Of a stretch of 64,000 nt of DNA, positions 1 to 28,981 are shown piece after piece. The first letter of the stretch is position 1; the number at the start of each line of letters is the position of its first letter. The stretch comes from Amoebidium appalachense. Its lineage: Eukaryota; Ichthyosporea. Both the position numbers and the translations under genes were made by a program. The notes beneath the pieces are model-generated. The model was not told where the DNA came from. It searched no databases and worked only from the letters and a program-made list of their open reading frames with translations. Location: positions 2,666,001 to 2,730,000 of the forward strand of contig CAVNZM010000008.1 in NCBI GenBank assembly GCA_963693365.1, read 5' to 3'.

Positions 1-211
1 ATCTCCTCCGTATCCGTGAGTAGGGGTTTTTGTATTTTCTTCTCTGAGATATCTGTGATATCTCCGGCTTGCTTCTCTTTCATGAGCATATCAATAAAGT
101 CATTATAAAAGAATATTACATGCATGCATAAATCCAGATTCAACCAACCAATAATATTCACCATATGAACATAAAGGCAGCCAAATAAACAATTATTATG
201 CATTAACTAAG

Positions 212-257
<46 letters not shown>

Positions 258-325
258 ATCATAGCACTCCCTCTCTACATAGGAGCCCTTTAAAAATTTG
301 ACCTTTTTCTAACATACCATACATA

Positions 326-1040
326 TCACCGGCTTTCATGTGAACCACTCTCCCCTACCCTACACCACACACGAGTGAATATAGGCCTTCCCTGCTTTGC
401 GCTTCTAACAAGCCGTTCAGTCGGCGCCTTCAACATTTGCACCAAATGGTCACGCAACACACCCTCACCTAACCTCACCCCAGCAGAATGCAAAAACGGC
501 ACCTCTACACTACCCACTCTAGCGTCTACCACACCAGTGGGAGTCACTTGCACAAACTTGTTTTCTTGTGGGTCCTCATCATAATCCAAAGCACTTGTCA
601 TTCGATAATTCCTCTCTGCAATTTCCTTTGCATTTTCATGCCCCTCCTCAATCGCACGAACAAGCTCCCCATCCAACTTTACCTGGCGCCAATGTTGGTT
701 GCTTGTACACTCTGCCATGCTGTCGTCTGCTTGCTTGACTACCACAGATTGGTCTGACCGTACGAGTAGTAGGCCGGAAACGGAGATAGTATTACTCTCA
801 GTGGTAACTGCGCCATCGTTTGTTGCTGTGCTGCATGGTGGAAGTTTTCCAATGGCAGATGCAATACTGTGATGGAATGATGTGTAAGTTTGTGGTGAAC
901 TCTAAAAAACGTAAACGGAGAGGTGAAGTGTGGAGAGGGGACTTCGAGGATGAATGAATGAAGGAAGGATGGAAGGAAAAAAGGGAGGGAAGGAAGGACG
1001 GGAGGGAGGAAGGGAGGGAGGAAAAGGAGGAGTGTGTGTG

Positions 1041-1128
<88 letters not shown>

Positions 1129-1941
1129 GGAAGGGGAAGAGGGGGAGGGGGGGAGGAGAAGGGGGGGGGGGGGGGGGGGGGGGTATTAGGCCCAGCCAGC
1201 TGCACAGATAACAAGACAAACAAGATGCACATGAAAAAAAAAAAAAAAAAAAAAAAAAGGAGAAATGAAATAATTTGCAAACACAACAAGCAAAGTGAAT
1301 ATAAAGAGAAACCAGATAACAGCAAATACAAGAAGCAAAACTACAAAAGGAAACCTCAAAAATGTGTACAAAAATACACGCTTGAACATTATCACACCAT
1401 CATAGAAGAGGGGGGGGGGGGGGGGGGGGGGGAAGATCCCAACGAGGTTCATCGTTGAGGCACACCTGAACTATAGGATAGTTTGAAATCTGAACTCACC
1501 AGTCCACACACGAGGAACAAGAGTATGCCGCAAATCCCAAAGCACCTCCACCTCTCTCTATGTATAAAATGAAATCAAGCCACTGTGAGGATGAAGTGGA
1601 TAACCCTTTTCCAATAGCAGAGGCTCGTTGCACGCGAAAAGGGGAACATACCTGTCAAGAACCTGCGGTGATATGGTTCGTCGTTTCTTGTGGCGCACTT
1701 TCCACCATGGGTCACTGCGGGGAAGGGTAAACGTTTAGACCGTAGCATGTGTGTACGGCTGCAGAGCAATTTGCAAAAAAAAAAAAAAAACGGACTCTTT
1801 TTTATGACCTAAACCACTAATCTCATTATCTCTCCCCCCCCCCCCCCCCCCCCCTCTCCCCCTCCCCCCCCCCCCCCAAAAAAAAAACAAAAAAAAAAAA
1901 AAAACACCCCCCCTTTCCCCTCCCGGTACTTATTTGTGTGT

Positions 1942-1987
<46 letters not shown>

Positions 1988-2363
1988 TGAATGCGTCAAA
2001 AAGTACGAAGTACACAAGAACAAACGGATAACACGATGCAGAATGCAAGCCATACATAAAGAATATGCATAATAAGCAGAGCCCATCCTCAGGGGGGGCC
2101 CACGTCATCCACAGTACCCGAGTTTCGACCTATTCACCTCGTTAACGAAACCCAACTCAGATACTGTTTCACTTGAACATGGGTAGGTCACCCGTCTTGA
2201 TCAGAGACGAGCAGGGTTGCTTATGCAGGCAAGGGCAGTGGGAAAGGCCGGGGGGGGGGGGGGGGGGGGGGGTTTGGAGAGGGGGGAGAGGGGGAGGATT
2301 GGGGGTTGGGGGGGGGGGGGGGGGGGACATAGGCAGGCAAGTTGGGTTAAGGGGGGGGGGGGG

Positions 2364-2396
<33 letters not shown>

Positions 2397-2699
2397 TTCT
2401 AAGACTGAAGGAAAGGGGGGGAAATATTTCGAAGAAAATAAAAAAGAAGCACAACAAACCACACCGCCAAACCATACACTACTATGAGAACAATGAGAAA
2501 CCAGATTGTGCAGACAAAAGGTACTGCAACCAAGCCCATCATTAGAAGAGTCCCTAAACCCCCACGAGACCGGATTTGCCTTTCAAACCCTGCACCTGTG
2601 TTTTCCAAACCCATTTTTTGTCCCAAAGACAAGCTAGGTAGTTCAAAGAGCAGCTCTCCGAAAACCACCCAGCGCAGCCACATGTAAGTATACGGTGAC

Positions 2700-2731
<32 letters not shown>

Positions 2732-3576
2732 GGGAAGCATGGCAAAAGAACCCCCCTCTCCCTCCCCCGCTCCTCCCTTCAGATGAGCATGTCGCATGTA
2801 AGGGAAGTGCGAAAGCCAAGGGGGGTTCGACACATAAAGAAAAAATGCCAGAAGCACGGAAAGAGGTACCAACAAGGCCTCTGCCACAACCAATCGAACA
2901 GAGCACATCACAGGCAAAAAAGTGGGGGGGGGATGGCAAGCACACCTGAACATGAATGAAAATGCTCTTGGTTCCACAGGCAAAGAGGCCAGCAGTGAAC
3001 CGAGATTGACCAGAGCATTATCGGCTACAAAATGGAGCCTGCTGCTGCACTGTTGGCTCTGGGCCTTCTCCTGTGCTACGTGCACGAGTGCATGTCGTAT
3101 TTCCATGCCGAGAAAGTACCATCCCGGGCCTTGGGATTGGGCAAGTGAGCGCACATAGCGCCCTGCAAAAGGAGGGTCATTGGGGTGGAATAAGAAAGGT
3201 GGAAGAATGGGCATGTCATGCATGGCCCACCTCTGCCGTGCTGGTTAAAACGACACATGCTTCAGTGATGTCTCAAGAGCCTTATAAATCCAGATGCCAC
3301 ATCTACCTGTTGTTTGCAGGCAAAGGGGGGCAGCAGGCCGCCGCTACCACTTTATGCAGAGCCTTGCCCCCACCCCCCACCCCCCACCCCCCTTCCCCCC
3401 CCCCCCCCCCCCCCCTCCCCAGGCCCGAACAACCCACTCCCGGGCATTCCCCTCTGCACACACGAATGCACGCACGCACGCACGCACGCGCGCACACACA
3501 CACACAAACACACAAAAACACACAAGTGCATGTTCACACACACACACACACACACACCCACACCCACACACACACA

Positions 3577-3614
<38 letters not shown>

Positions 3615-3636
3615 CGCAAAAACACACAAGTGCATG

Positions 3637-3730
<94 letters not shown>

Positions 3731-4938
3731 ATCAACTATGCAACTCAGTGCCATTTTTTCCCGCACCACAGCTACCCCCCTCCCCCCCCCCACCCTGTAC
3801 CATCAACTATGGAGAGACGATGATCCTATCTCCTGACTTCCAGACTGACCGAAACCGCGGTCTGCACCCCCCTGCCCCCCCTCCCCCCCCCCACACACAC
3901 ATACACACACATAAAACCACACTCACCATATCCAGCCACAACCGTGTGCACACACGAGAATCCCACGACTCCCTACCATGCTACCAAAAAAAACTGTTTC
4001 AAACCTTCTCCTCCTTGCAACCTCCCCCCCCCCCCTCCCCCTCTCTCCCCCTCCCTTCCCCCTCCCCCCTACCCTACCCTCCCCTCCCCCCCACCTCTTC
4101 CGGGGAAAAGACCATTTCGTACCTGTGCCACAGCCAATGTCAATGTGAAGCGGCAGACTTTTATCTGCAAACACATTCTCCCAATCTGAAGGTTTGTATT
4201 CGACCTTGTGGGTGTAAAACCGGCTGAGCGGGTTTACATGCGATCGGATCTTTGTTGTTTTTTCGATGGTCTCTATCTTCTTTCTGACTATCTCCTCCCT
4301 CGATAGTCTTTTGGAGTTCTCTCCTGCCTGGTGCAGAGATGCGGAATCTGTCTGGTTACAAGCCGTGTTAGCATAAGAAAAGGCAGGGGGCAAAAATTCA
4401 ACTAATAACAAGGAAAGGAGAGTATGCAAAAGAGCGCTTTTGGAATTGAAGCAGTGTCGGTCTAGATGGGTGGGTGAGTAGACAGGGGAAGGGCGGGAGG
4501 GCGGAAGGACGAACGGGCGGGGGGGGGGGGGGGGGGGGGGAGGGGGGGGGGGGGGGAGAGGAGGAATGCAGTGCAGAAGTATCAAGTATCAAGTAGGCGG
4601 GGCCTACACGGAAAGACGGCCCAAAGGCACCGCAGACAGAATCGCGGTAAGGAAGAATAGAGGGCATGGAAACTCCGACAGTGAGATCACAGATATTGCT
4701 ATCGATCGGATGGAGAAATCAACCTGTTGGTATCAGAAGCCCACAAAGTCTCAATCAAATAAGCTACGAGGGCATGTTACTACATAATATAGCAGGCTCA
4801 AGGCGGCCCACATTAAATATGGTTCTTATAGGATGTGACAGGAGGGGGGCCACCGGGCAGGTGGGGGAATGGGGGTGGGGGGAGAGCGAGGGGGATGAAA
4901 GGGAACAGGGAGGTGTGTATGTGTGTGTGTGTGTGTGG

Positions 4939-4981
<43 letters not shown>

Positions 4982-5035
4982 AAAAGCAAAGAGCTTAAAA
5001 GCAAGAGAGAGCGAGAGCGAGAGAAAGCGCGCACG

Positions 5036-5076
<41 letters not shown>

Positions 5077-5087
5077 GGAGGGAGGGG

Positions 5088-5120
<33 letters not shown>

Positions 5121-5146
5121 GGGGGGAGAGAGGGAGCGAGGGGGGG

Positions 5147-5188
<42 letters not shown>

Positions 5189-5678
5189 AGGGGGGGGGGG
5201 GGGGGCAGGAAGAGAGAGACAGACAGACAGAGAGAGAGAGAGAGAGAGAGGGAAGTGATAGAGTGCGTGAGAGAGACAGGGGAATGGGAGAGCAGGGCGC
5301 CTTGCGCGCAAGAGAGAGACAGACAGAGAGAGAGAAAGACTGTCAGAGTGTGTGTGTTTGTGTGTGTTGGGGGAAGTGAGTCAAATGAAGAAAGGGGTTT
5401 TGCAAAAGGATTAACCGCACCAAAGCAGCAATATATGGAGGGGGGGAGGGGGGAAAGAGAGAGAGAGAGAGACAGACAGACAGAGAGGCAGACGGGGAGA
5501 GAGAGAGAGAAAGAGAGAAAGAGAAAGAGAGGGGGGGAGAGACAGAGAGACAGACGGGGAGAGAGAGAGAGAGAGAGACAGAGAGAGAGAAGTGTGAGAG
5601 AGAGAAAGAGAGTGTTGGGATGAAGGAGAGAGGGAACGAGAGAGAGCGGGCGAGAGAGAGGGAAGGAGGGAGAGAGAG

Positions 5679-5712
<34 letters not shown>

Positions 5713-5779
5713 TGTGTTTGTGTGTTTCGCTGGGGGAGGGGGAGAGGGAGCGAGACAACGTGTGTGCCGAGAGAGAGAG

Positions 5780-5872
<93 letters not shown>

Positions 5873-5878
5873 GTGAGT

Positions 5879-5909
<31 letters not shown>

Positions 5910-5945
5910 CTGGAGTGGGGGGAGAGTGTGTGTGAGGAGGGAGGG

Positions 5946-6038
<93 letters not shown>

Positions 6039-6357
6039 AGGGAGGGATCGAGAGAGAGAGAAGAAGAAGAGTCAATCTGTGTGCGAATGTGTGTGCGCGC
6101 GTGTGTGTGTAACGGTTGGAGGTGAAGTAAAATGAACGAAAGTGAAGAACAAGGCGTCACAGAGTGATCAATGGTACAAAAAACGAGATCATATGCCGAT
6201 GACAGTTAAGAGTTTGCCGAGCTTGGCCATCCAGAGAAAGAATTGCACCCACCGTTTCGTTTGCTGACATCAACTGACGGTAGCTACAAGCCACAGGCCT
6301 CAGCTTCCTTAATTCCCCCTTCGGGCAGGAAAAACACCTCCACGTCAGGGCAAACAT
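326..6357 (-). CDS. tRNA (guanine-N7)-methyltransferase, TrmB type, six exons
   Basis: Predicted SAM-dependent enzyme making m7G in tRNA. Exons (minus order): 6357-6253, 4351-4123, 3162-2946, 1714-1652, 1555-1500, 753-326; phases join without a stop to give about 365 residues. Visible motifs: RSHVNP (about 71-76), the SAM loop DIGCGTG (about 106-112), GMEIR (about 130-134), the family signature [13 protein letters not shown] (about 184-196) and a C-terminal [19 protein letters not shown] resembling the terminal TER...G..I.R segment of TrmB. Exon 1 is the least certain: it was chosen because its phase fits and it gives a basic, Ser/Arg-rich, acid-free start that could be an organelle-targeting peptide. 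The ~56-nt fifth exon uses the second of two overlapping AGs. An insertion of about 90 residues lies between the late Rossmann strand and the C-terminal signature. It is divergent from the gene starting at 7014. Confidence 0.8.
1986..2199 (-). repeat. dispersed ~215-bp repeat, copy 1
   Basis: Near-identical to 62713-62927. Plus-strand text starts TTTGAATGCGTCAAAAAGTA directly after a poly-G tract and ends GGTAGGTCACCCGTCTTG. Strand is given so that the poly-C end is the 3' end. Confidence 0.92.
3453..3728. repeat. (CA)n-rich array
   Basis: Nearly pure CA dinucleotides broken by (GCAC)n at the start and by a ~90-bp internal duplication (ACACACAAGTGCATGTTCACA at two places). Confidence 0.95.
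5030..6060. repeat. ~1-kb (GA)n-rich purine tract
   Basis: Long GA arrays with interspersed poly-G, GACA and short GT stretches, within the first intron of the TrmB gene. Purine asymmetry over this length could favour triplex DNA. Confidence 0.95.
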
Positions 6358-7013
6358 GGTAACGCTTGATGAAGACACTAAATACTCGAACCTGGTGATC
6401 CATGCCCACGGCACGGATTCTCACAACCCCCTAACACTACTGTATGCTTCCTAAAGTAGGGTCGGTCGCCCTAGACAAACGACACCTAAATAAGTGCTCA
6501 AAAATAGGGGAAAAGAGCCGCCATTAGCCTATTCAAAGTTACATCGACCCCTAACGTACTGGTTGAACGTTACATCAACCAGAAGTGAACGTATCTCGAA
6601 GCAATAGCCTACAACGAATACTCAATGTAATGTATACTTCGCAAAATATCGAAGAGTATTACGTCATATAAGCCATAATAGACTAAAGCAGATCAAAAAG
6701 ATAAGCTTTTTGCCCTTTCAGTGGGTGCTGAGTCACTCGGGTCACTTATTGTAGCCAGAAGTGGGTGTGGGAAGTTGCAAGGCAAGCATCGTGCATCGTG
6801 GACTATAAAGATGAAAAGATCATCAGCTATAGGCTACCAGTTTTGAACCAATTCTCAACGTGAACAACACCTATACACACACAATTCCTGCTATCTTTCC
6901 AAAGTCCTTGTTGTTAGGTGGATCTTTGAGGATCTGGGGACATAATGATGTGAAATCGCGGCGAAGAGAAACAACAACTGTAGTGCAAGCTATTACATTT
7001 CTCCCTCTTTAAA
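6358..7013. promoter_or_regulatory. shared intergenic region between two divergent genes
   Basis: This 656-bp stretch separates the predicted start codons of the minus-strand TrmB gene and the plus-strand VPS9/CBM20 gene. It is notably free of microsatellites compared with the flanking introns, as expected of a bidirectional promoter. I see no confident TATA box. Confidence 0.35.
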
Positions 7014-23474
<16,461 letters not shown>

Positions 23475-25191
23475 CAAGCAAGACTGTACCCGTTGCAATC
23501 AATCGAATTTTCTAATCGGATCACATAATCGGATCTCCTAATCGGATCTGAATGCTGACAAGGCCTGGGTGGCATTCTTTTGGGGACACGTGGGTCTGGC
23601 ATGTGGAGCGCTAGAACATCATGTTCCATGTTTGCTGTGGTGTATGTGGTGAAAGATAATTCTCCCACACATCCCCCCCCCCCCCCCCCCCCTTCCCCCC
23701 CCCTACCCCCCCCCCCCCCCCCCCCCGCCCCTTTTTTATTGCTATATGTAGGTAGTCTTGTAGCGTGTTTTATAATGAAATATCTGGTCCATGTGCTCTT
23801 GTAAAACTGATGTGTGACCACTTTGGTGGCAAGTTTTTGAATGGTACGAATCTTACCTAAAATCAAAATGAAAGTCGTTATTATGTTATTTGCATGCTGT
23901 TTCAATTGGCCAAAAAATACTATCCGGCTATATTTACCAGCTTTTGTACCAGCTTTTTAACCTGCAGGCATGTCACTTTGAGCTCGGCTTAATAGTCCTT
24001 TGTATAGCATGTTCACATGAATATGTGTATGTATCTCTTCTCAGCCATTCTGAATGAACGTACACAAGAATGAATGGGAGTTTAATAAGAACCTTTGTTA
24101 CCTAATTACCAAAATTTTCAGTGCAATTGCAAGCCGACTCCTCGTACGCGTTGTCTGAGTTGTCTGCACATGTATCTCAGACTGAACACATGTCGAGATC
24201 ATGTGCATCGCTTGCATTTGCATCAGTGTACTGTATTTGTCCTATTTCTAAAACGTCACTGCAGGCTATGTAGCGCTAATAGTAATTATGATATTGCACC
24301 ATATAGCTTTTGAATGCACATGCACACCACGTGTACGTATACGCTGAAGTCTATGAAAACACATGATAACCTCATGAGATGCGATAGAAAGACTACGGCC
24401 TGCGTGTTGCGTGAATTAATTTGGTGTAGACCGAATTGATTTCACCGCAGTATGATATATCTAGATGCACACATTATGCAGAATATCGTCCCAGGCCCAT
24501 ATCAAACAAATTTAGTATGGACTAATTGTTCGCGGACGATTGCACTGATTAGCCATATATGGAAATTTGGGCGGGAAGTTTTGGCGCGCGCGCAAAAAAA
24601 GTTTTTATAAAACTAAAAAAAAGTAGGAATAAATGTTTATATAAAACAAACAAAATTTCCCGCGATCGCCTTATTAGCCAAATAAAGAAATTTGGGCGGG
24701 AAGTTTTTGTTCGCCAAAAAAATAATTCATGAAACAAACAAAAAAGTAGGAATATGGACGCACACATGTACATGTACACACATGCATGCATGGGGGCGAG
24801 AAGTACTTCGTCCGGGAGTATGCACAAGCAACAATGTTAGTGTCCTTCTTTTTCACATCTGATATCGATGTTCCTTTCATTTCTTTGACTCAGTACGTAC
24901 CTATGCCACGACCCCTGGTCGTGATTACATGTGTGTACTTTCACCTACAGCATGACATCTATCATCGTTCGATACCCTTGCAAGATAAAAGATGATTTTT
25001 CCCCGTGTGCCTGCTTCATCCACAACTCTTGTAGCTACGTAATACAGTGAAGTATAAAACAACTACCTATCCTACATGAGCATTTTTGAATGCACGTTTT
25101 GGTCACGGTTATTATCTATGTGCCCATGGTAGTACATAAACCGCTTGTCACTCTACCTACAACACTCGTCCTAAAACTCTCTATCCCTTAG

Positions 25192-25227
<36 letters not shown>

Positions 25228-25501
25228 ACACACACACACACAAACACACACACCCCTTCTAACCAATCACGCTCGTCGCTACGATAATGCTAGCTAAATA
25301 TAGAGAAGATCTGACTGATCAATCAAAAAGCGTCTCGGAACACCAAGATCATCTCTTTATTACTGTACCAAACCTAATAACACCGCGAAGTCGCCCCTCA
25401 AGCGCCTCCGTATGTGTACACTAAAAACCCCCCCCCCAAAGGACCCAACCACCTAAGCCTACCAATTTTCATTTTTAGTTTTTAAAAATTTATAAGCCCT
25501 A
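23475..25501. other. intergenic region, no gene seen
   Basis: Between convergent gene ends. It holds poly-C tracts near 23673-23726 and 25193-25225, the tandem repeat described separately, and otherwise unremarkable A/T-balanced sequence. No open frame here has family motifs or credible splice structure. Confidence 0.6.
24545..24765. repeat. two-copy imperfect tandem repeat (~115 bp) with E2F-like motifs
   Basis: The block AAATTTGGGCGGGAAGTTTT, followed by A-rich sequence and AAAAAGTAGGAATA, occurs twice (near 24560 and near 24688), the copies differing by indels. Each copy carries GGGCGGGAA; TTTTGGCGCGCG and TTTCCCGCG also occur. These resemble E2F/DP sites (TTTSGCGC), but no adjacent gene start supports a promoter role. 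Confidence 0.6.
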
Positions 25502-25723
25502 TTACCAATCAGGTACCCAACCACAACCCTCGCATATTTTTATGCGCTTAGTGTGCTCTTCCTTATCTGGGCATGCCTCCTGTCTGTCCATAATCTGACA
25601 CGGAACGTGGATGTGTTCGGCATCGCAGAAGGGGGGGTGTTTGGTGTACTTGCACCCACAGAGGGAGTAGCATGACACGGGCTTGCTGTACGTGTGTGTG
25701 TGTGTACGTGTGTACGCGCGCGC

Positions 25724-25777
<54 letters not shown>

Positions 25778-26104
25778 CTGGAAAGTTTGGGCAGGGGGAA
25801 GAGAAGGGGTAACAGACAGGGGGGTGTGAGGGGTTTGAACACATTCTCTCTCTCTCTGTTACCCCTCCCCTCCCCCCATCCCCCCTGTGCCTGCCCCCCT
25901 CCCCCCCACCCGCCCCCCCCACCCACCCACCCACCCACCCTCCCTCTCTCTCCATTCCTCTCCCCCCCCCCCCCCCCCCCCCCTTCCTCCCCCAGACACA
26001 CACACACACACGCACCCTCGATCCCACCCTCCCTATCCCCCCCTTCCACACACACACACACACACACAGAGAGCACACACACACACATACACACACACAC
26101 ACAC

Positions 26105-26136
<32 letters not shown>

Positions 26137-26337
26137 CCCCCCCCCCCCCCCCCCCCCCCTCTCTCTCTCTTACCCCCGGAAGGGGGGAGGATTGCAGATG
26201 TTGGGGCTGTGCAATGTTGCTGAATGCCTAGTGTTTAGGTTTGAAGATGGGCTTAAGAGGGGAAAATGAGGCCAAGAAACGTTTTGGCTTCCCCCTTCTT
26301 TTCCGGGTGAGATGTGTGTGTGTGTTTGGAGGGGGAT

Positions 26338-26371
<34 letters not shown>

Positions 26372-27126
26372 CTGCCGATAATTACTAATTAGAGGACACA
26401 ACTATCATCAACGGGGAGCAGCTACCAGAAAATGAAAATGAATGTATCTAGGCATGATCCATCCATCCCCCCCCCCCCCCCCCCCCCCCCCCCTCCCCCG
26501 TGGGCATGGCAAAAGGCTCACCCACGCTTCCACAGATACCCCCCCCCCCCCCCCCCCCTCCCCCCCCCCTTCCGAAAAGAAAGAAAGAAAGAAGGAAAGT
26601 GTTAAAAGGCTCAGGGCTTCATCAAATGGTAACGACAAGCAAAATTGCAGGCCTGCCGCAAGTTTTTGGCCCAAAGACACGGAGGGGAGGGAGAGGAGAG
26701 AGAGAGGGTGGGGACGGGATTGGAGGGGGGGGGGGGGGGGGGGGGAGGGGGATTGAGAAAGAGGATGTACATGTGTGTAGGTCGGGTGCAAGGCGGCGAC
26801 AAGGGAAGTGGAGGTAAATGTTTAATATTTAGACACTGTCACCATCCCCCCCTCCCTCCTCCTCCTCACTTCTTTTCCCCCTTGAGATACACGCACTCAA
26901 AACCCACACAGTAGTCAACTCCTTGCCACAGTCGGATGCACACACACTACCAAGAGAAAATAAACAAAAGCCCACACACACACACACACACCTACACGCA
27001 CGGGCACTCACACACACACACCGAACACCTGCACACACCGCACACTCATGCATGTACATGCACACATGCACACAAACAAACACACACACACACACACACA
27101 CGCACGCACGCACACACGCACGCGCG

Positions 27127-27183
<57 letters not shown>

Positions 27184-28321
27184 GTCAGTTACGGTTCCAG
27201 GCACCTTCCACCGAAGGGGTCTAAAAGTTGTCCCTCTATGGGACTGGTCACACCTGTGAGAACATCAGAAACACCACCGTTAATGGGGTGGGGAGGAGTT
27301 TGAAAATTAGGGTCATAACCCCTCAGCCGTGGCGCATTGAAATGTTTTGCTGTCTTTTTTTTTGCAATGGATGGTGGTGGCTGTGTGGTTGTGAGGGAGG
27401 GCGGGGGGAGGGGGGGGGGGGGGGAGGGGGGGCGTGCAGGTGAGCGAACTGTATCGGCTTGAAGCGAAAGGTATTATGGTTTGGGTATGTCTAGGAAAGA
27501 CGGGGAGGGGAAGAAGGGGGAAGGAGGGGGGCTGTCAATTAGCAAAAATGGGAGTTGGAGGTAGAACTGCTCAATCAATATTAGGAATACAAGGGTTTTT
27601 TGCCATAGTGGTGTTAACTGTGGCAGGGCTAGAATTTGGCTAAAAGAGAGTGTGTGTGCATGTGGGGGTGGGGGGGTGGGGTGGGGGGAGGGGGGGGGGG
27701 GGGGGGGGAGGAGGGGGGACAGAGGGGTGTTGAATTGGGAGGGGCATGATGTAGTGATGCACATACACGTATGCAGCTACGGTGTTGCAGCGATTCGTCG
27801 TTTCTCACAGCCACCGTGTATGGCTCCCCCGATCGCATATGGTTCGATCTTGACCACTAAAATACAAAATTATATAATCCAATCTTGACCACTAAAATAC
27901 AAAACCCGAAAAAAAAAAGGAGGGAGGGGGGGTGGGTGTTGGGGGGGGGGAAGAAAGCCTGAGTGTGAATGGCATGGCATTCCGACTACCCGGTTGCATG
28001 CACAATTTGTGTGCAAAGGCAACAGTGCAATAAGAGGACATTGAAGGTAGGGGGTGGGGTTGGGGATGGGGATGGGGGTGGGGGGTGGAGGGGGGGGGGG
28101 GGGGGGAGGGGGGGATGGCATTGAAATTATTACCATGGGGAAGTCTTTGTGAGTCCGCAAGTGCACCACAGCTTCACCTCCCCAACTTTTAACCCGCGTA
28201 CGTTTACCGGCCCATATAATTGGGGGTGGGGCCAAGGGGGCCCTACAGTCTCTCGATTTTGAGATATCGTCTCATCTTCGGAGTTGCTCTCCGAAGAAGC
28301 CGTAGAGTCGTTTTCGTCCAT
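25502..28321 (-). CDS. double CDGSH-type iron-sulfur protein (CISD3-like), three exons
   Basis: Exons in minus order: 28321-28134, 27253-27182, 25685-25502; phases join to 147 residues ending in TAA. Two complete CDGSH-type Fe-S motifs (C-x-C-x2-T-x3-P-x-C-D-x-x-H) are visible: [16 protein letters not shown] with ligands C53, C55, C64, H68 and [16 protein letters not shown] with C96, C98, C107, H111. Two motifs in one small protein is the CISD3/MiNT arrangement, whose known members bind two 2Fe-2S clusters in the mitochondrial matrix. Both motifs keep the 3Cys-1His ligands but the canonical Gly is Gln or Ala. The N-terminus is acidic and Ser-rich, not a mitochondrial presequence, so location is open or a 5' exon is missing. 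The C-terminus adds C116, C125 and a CEGC pair (C138, C141). The first motif is split by an intron after the Trp codon. Confidence 0.88.
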
Positions 28322-28981
28322 GTTGGTTTTTCTTGATGACTGGTAGGGAATGTTCTAGAACACAGGAGGTTAAATGCGTTAATTTAAATAAAAGAGACGC
28401 TTGCCTGTGTGGTTTTAATCCTTTTTTTAGCCTGTTACAGTGCTTGGCTTCTGTCAGACGAGTGGATCCCGGAACGAGTGCCCATTACCCCTTCAATAAA
28501 GCATGCCTTGATCTATTAACGTTGCATGTATCTTTCTTCTTTAGAAAAAGAGGACACAGAAGAACGAATCGACCAAGTTAATATGAGGCCTTTTTTGCAC
28601 TCTGTCTTTTCTTTATTGTCTCTTGTTCTACCCCAGCAGTGCTCTATACACATTCGCCGTTCTCACAGTTCTCAAGCCCTCTCGCTCGCCAGAAAGGACC
28701 TGACGTGATAGAGGGAACAACATACGTCACTATGACGTCAGGATCCTTGGTTTAAACAATAATTGGCTAATCACGCACCTTGCAGAGCCCATCTATTGGT
28801 TTACGCAGCACCACACAACAGACGGGCCACGGCCCTCTGAACACACCCCTTGAACTGTGTTCAGAGGGCCGTGGCAGTGGGTAAACACATCTCTCAGTCA
28901 CTCTCTCGCGAATTCCGAATCCGGCCTTCCGTTTTGCTCTCCGTTCATGCCTCCAACAAAGAGCAACAGCAAAGCGTCACA
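28322..28981. promoter_or_regulatory. intergenic region with CRE-like TGACGTCA site and 20-bp hairpin
   Basis: Lies upstream of the CDGSH gene (minus) and of a possible plus-strand gene. A perfect TGACGTCA palindrome is at about 28732-28739, with a further ACGTCA half-site nearby. Such sites bind CREB/ATF bZIP factors in many eukaryotes; function here is inferred. Confidence 0.4.
28826..28875. repeat. perfect 20-bp inverted repeat with 10-nt loop
   Basis: Left arm 28826-28845 starts GCCACGGCCCTCTG and the right arm 28856-28875 is its exact reverse complement. The DNA or RNA would form a GC-rich hairpin. No T-run follows, so it is not a Pol III or rho-independent style terminator. Confidence 0.9.

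Noticed and set aside
1-90. Open minus-strand stretch (MLMKEKQAGDITDISEKK...)
   Set aside because: Could be part of an exon of a gene to the left, but no clear acceptor or family is visible and it runs off the window.
3030-3152. Plus-strand [19 protein letters not shown] segment resembling a signal peptide
   Set aside because: It is the antisense of a well-supported TrmB exon.
2399-3223. 274-residue minus-strand frame
   Set aside because: Only its first part (3162-2946) is coding, as a TrmB exon; the rest is intron read-through, including a poly-A tract.
3073-4227. Long Thr-His-rich open frame on the plus strand, and equivalents at many (CA)n arrays
   Set aside because: Dinucleotide arrays are open in several frames on both strands (Thr-His, Cys-Val). 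No start, motif or composition supports translation.
4813-6160. 420- and 249-residue Ser-Leu-rich frames on the minus strand
   Set aside because: Translation of (GA)n/(CT)n repeats within a TrmB intron.
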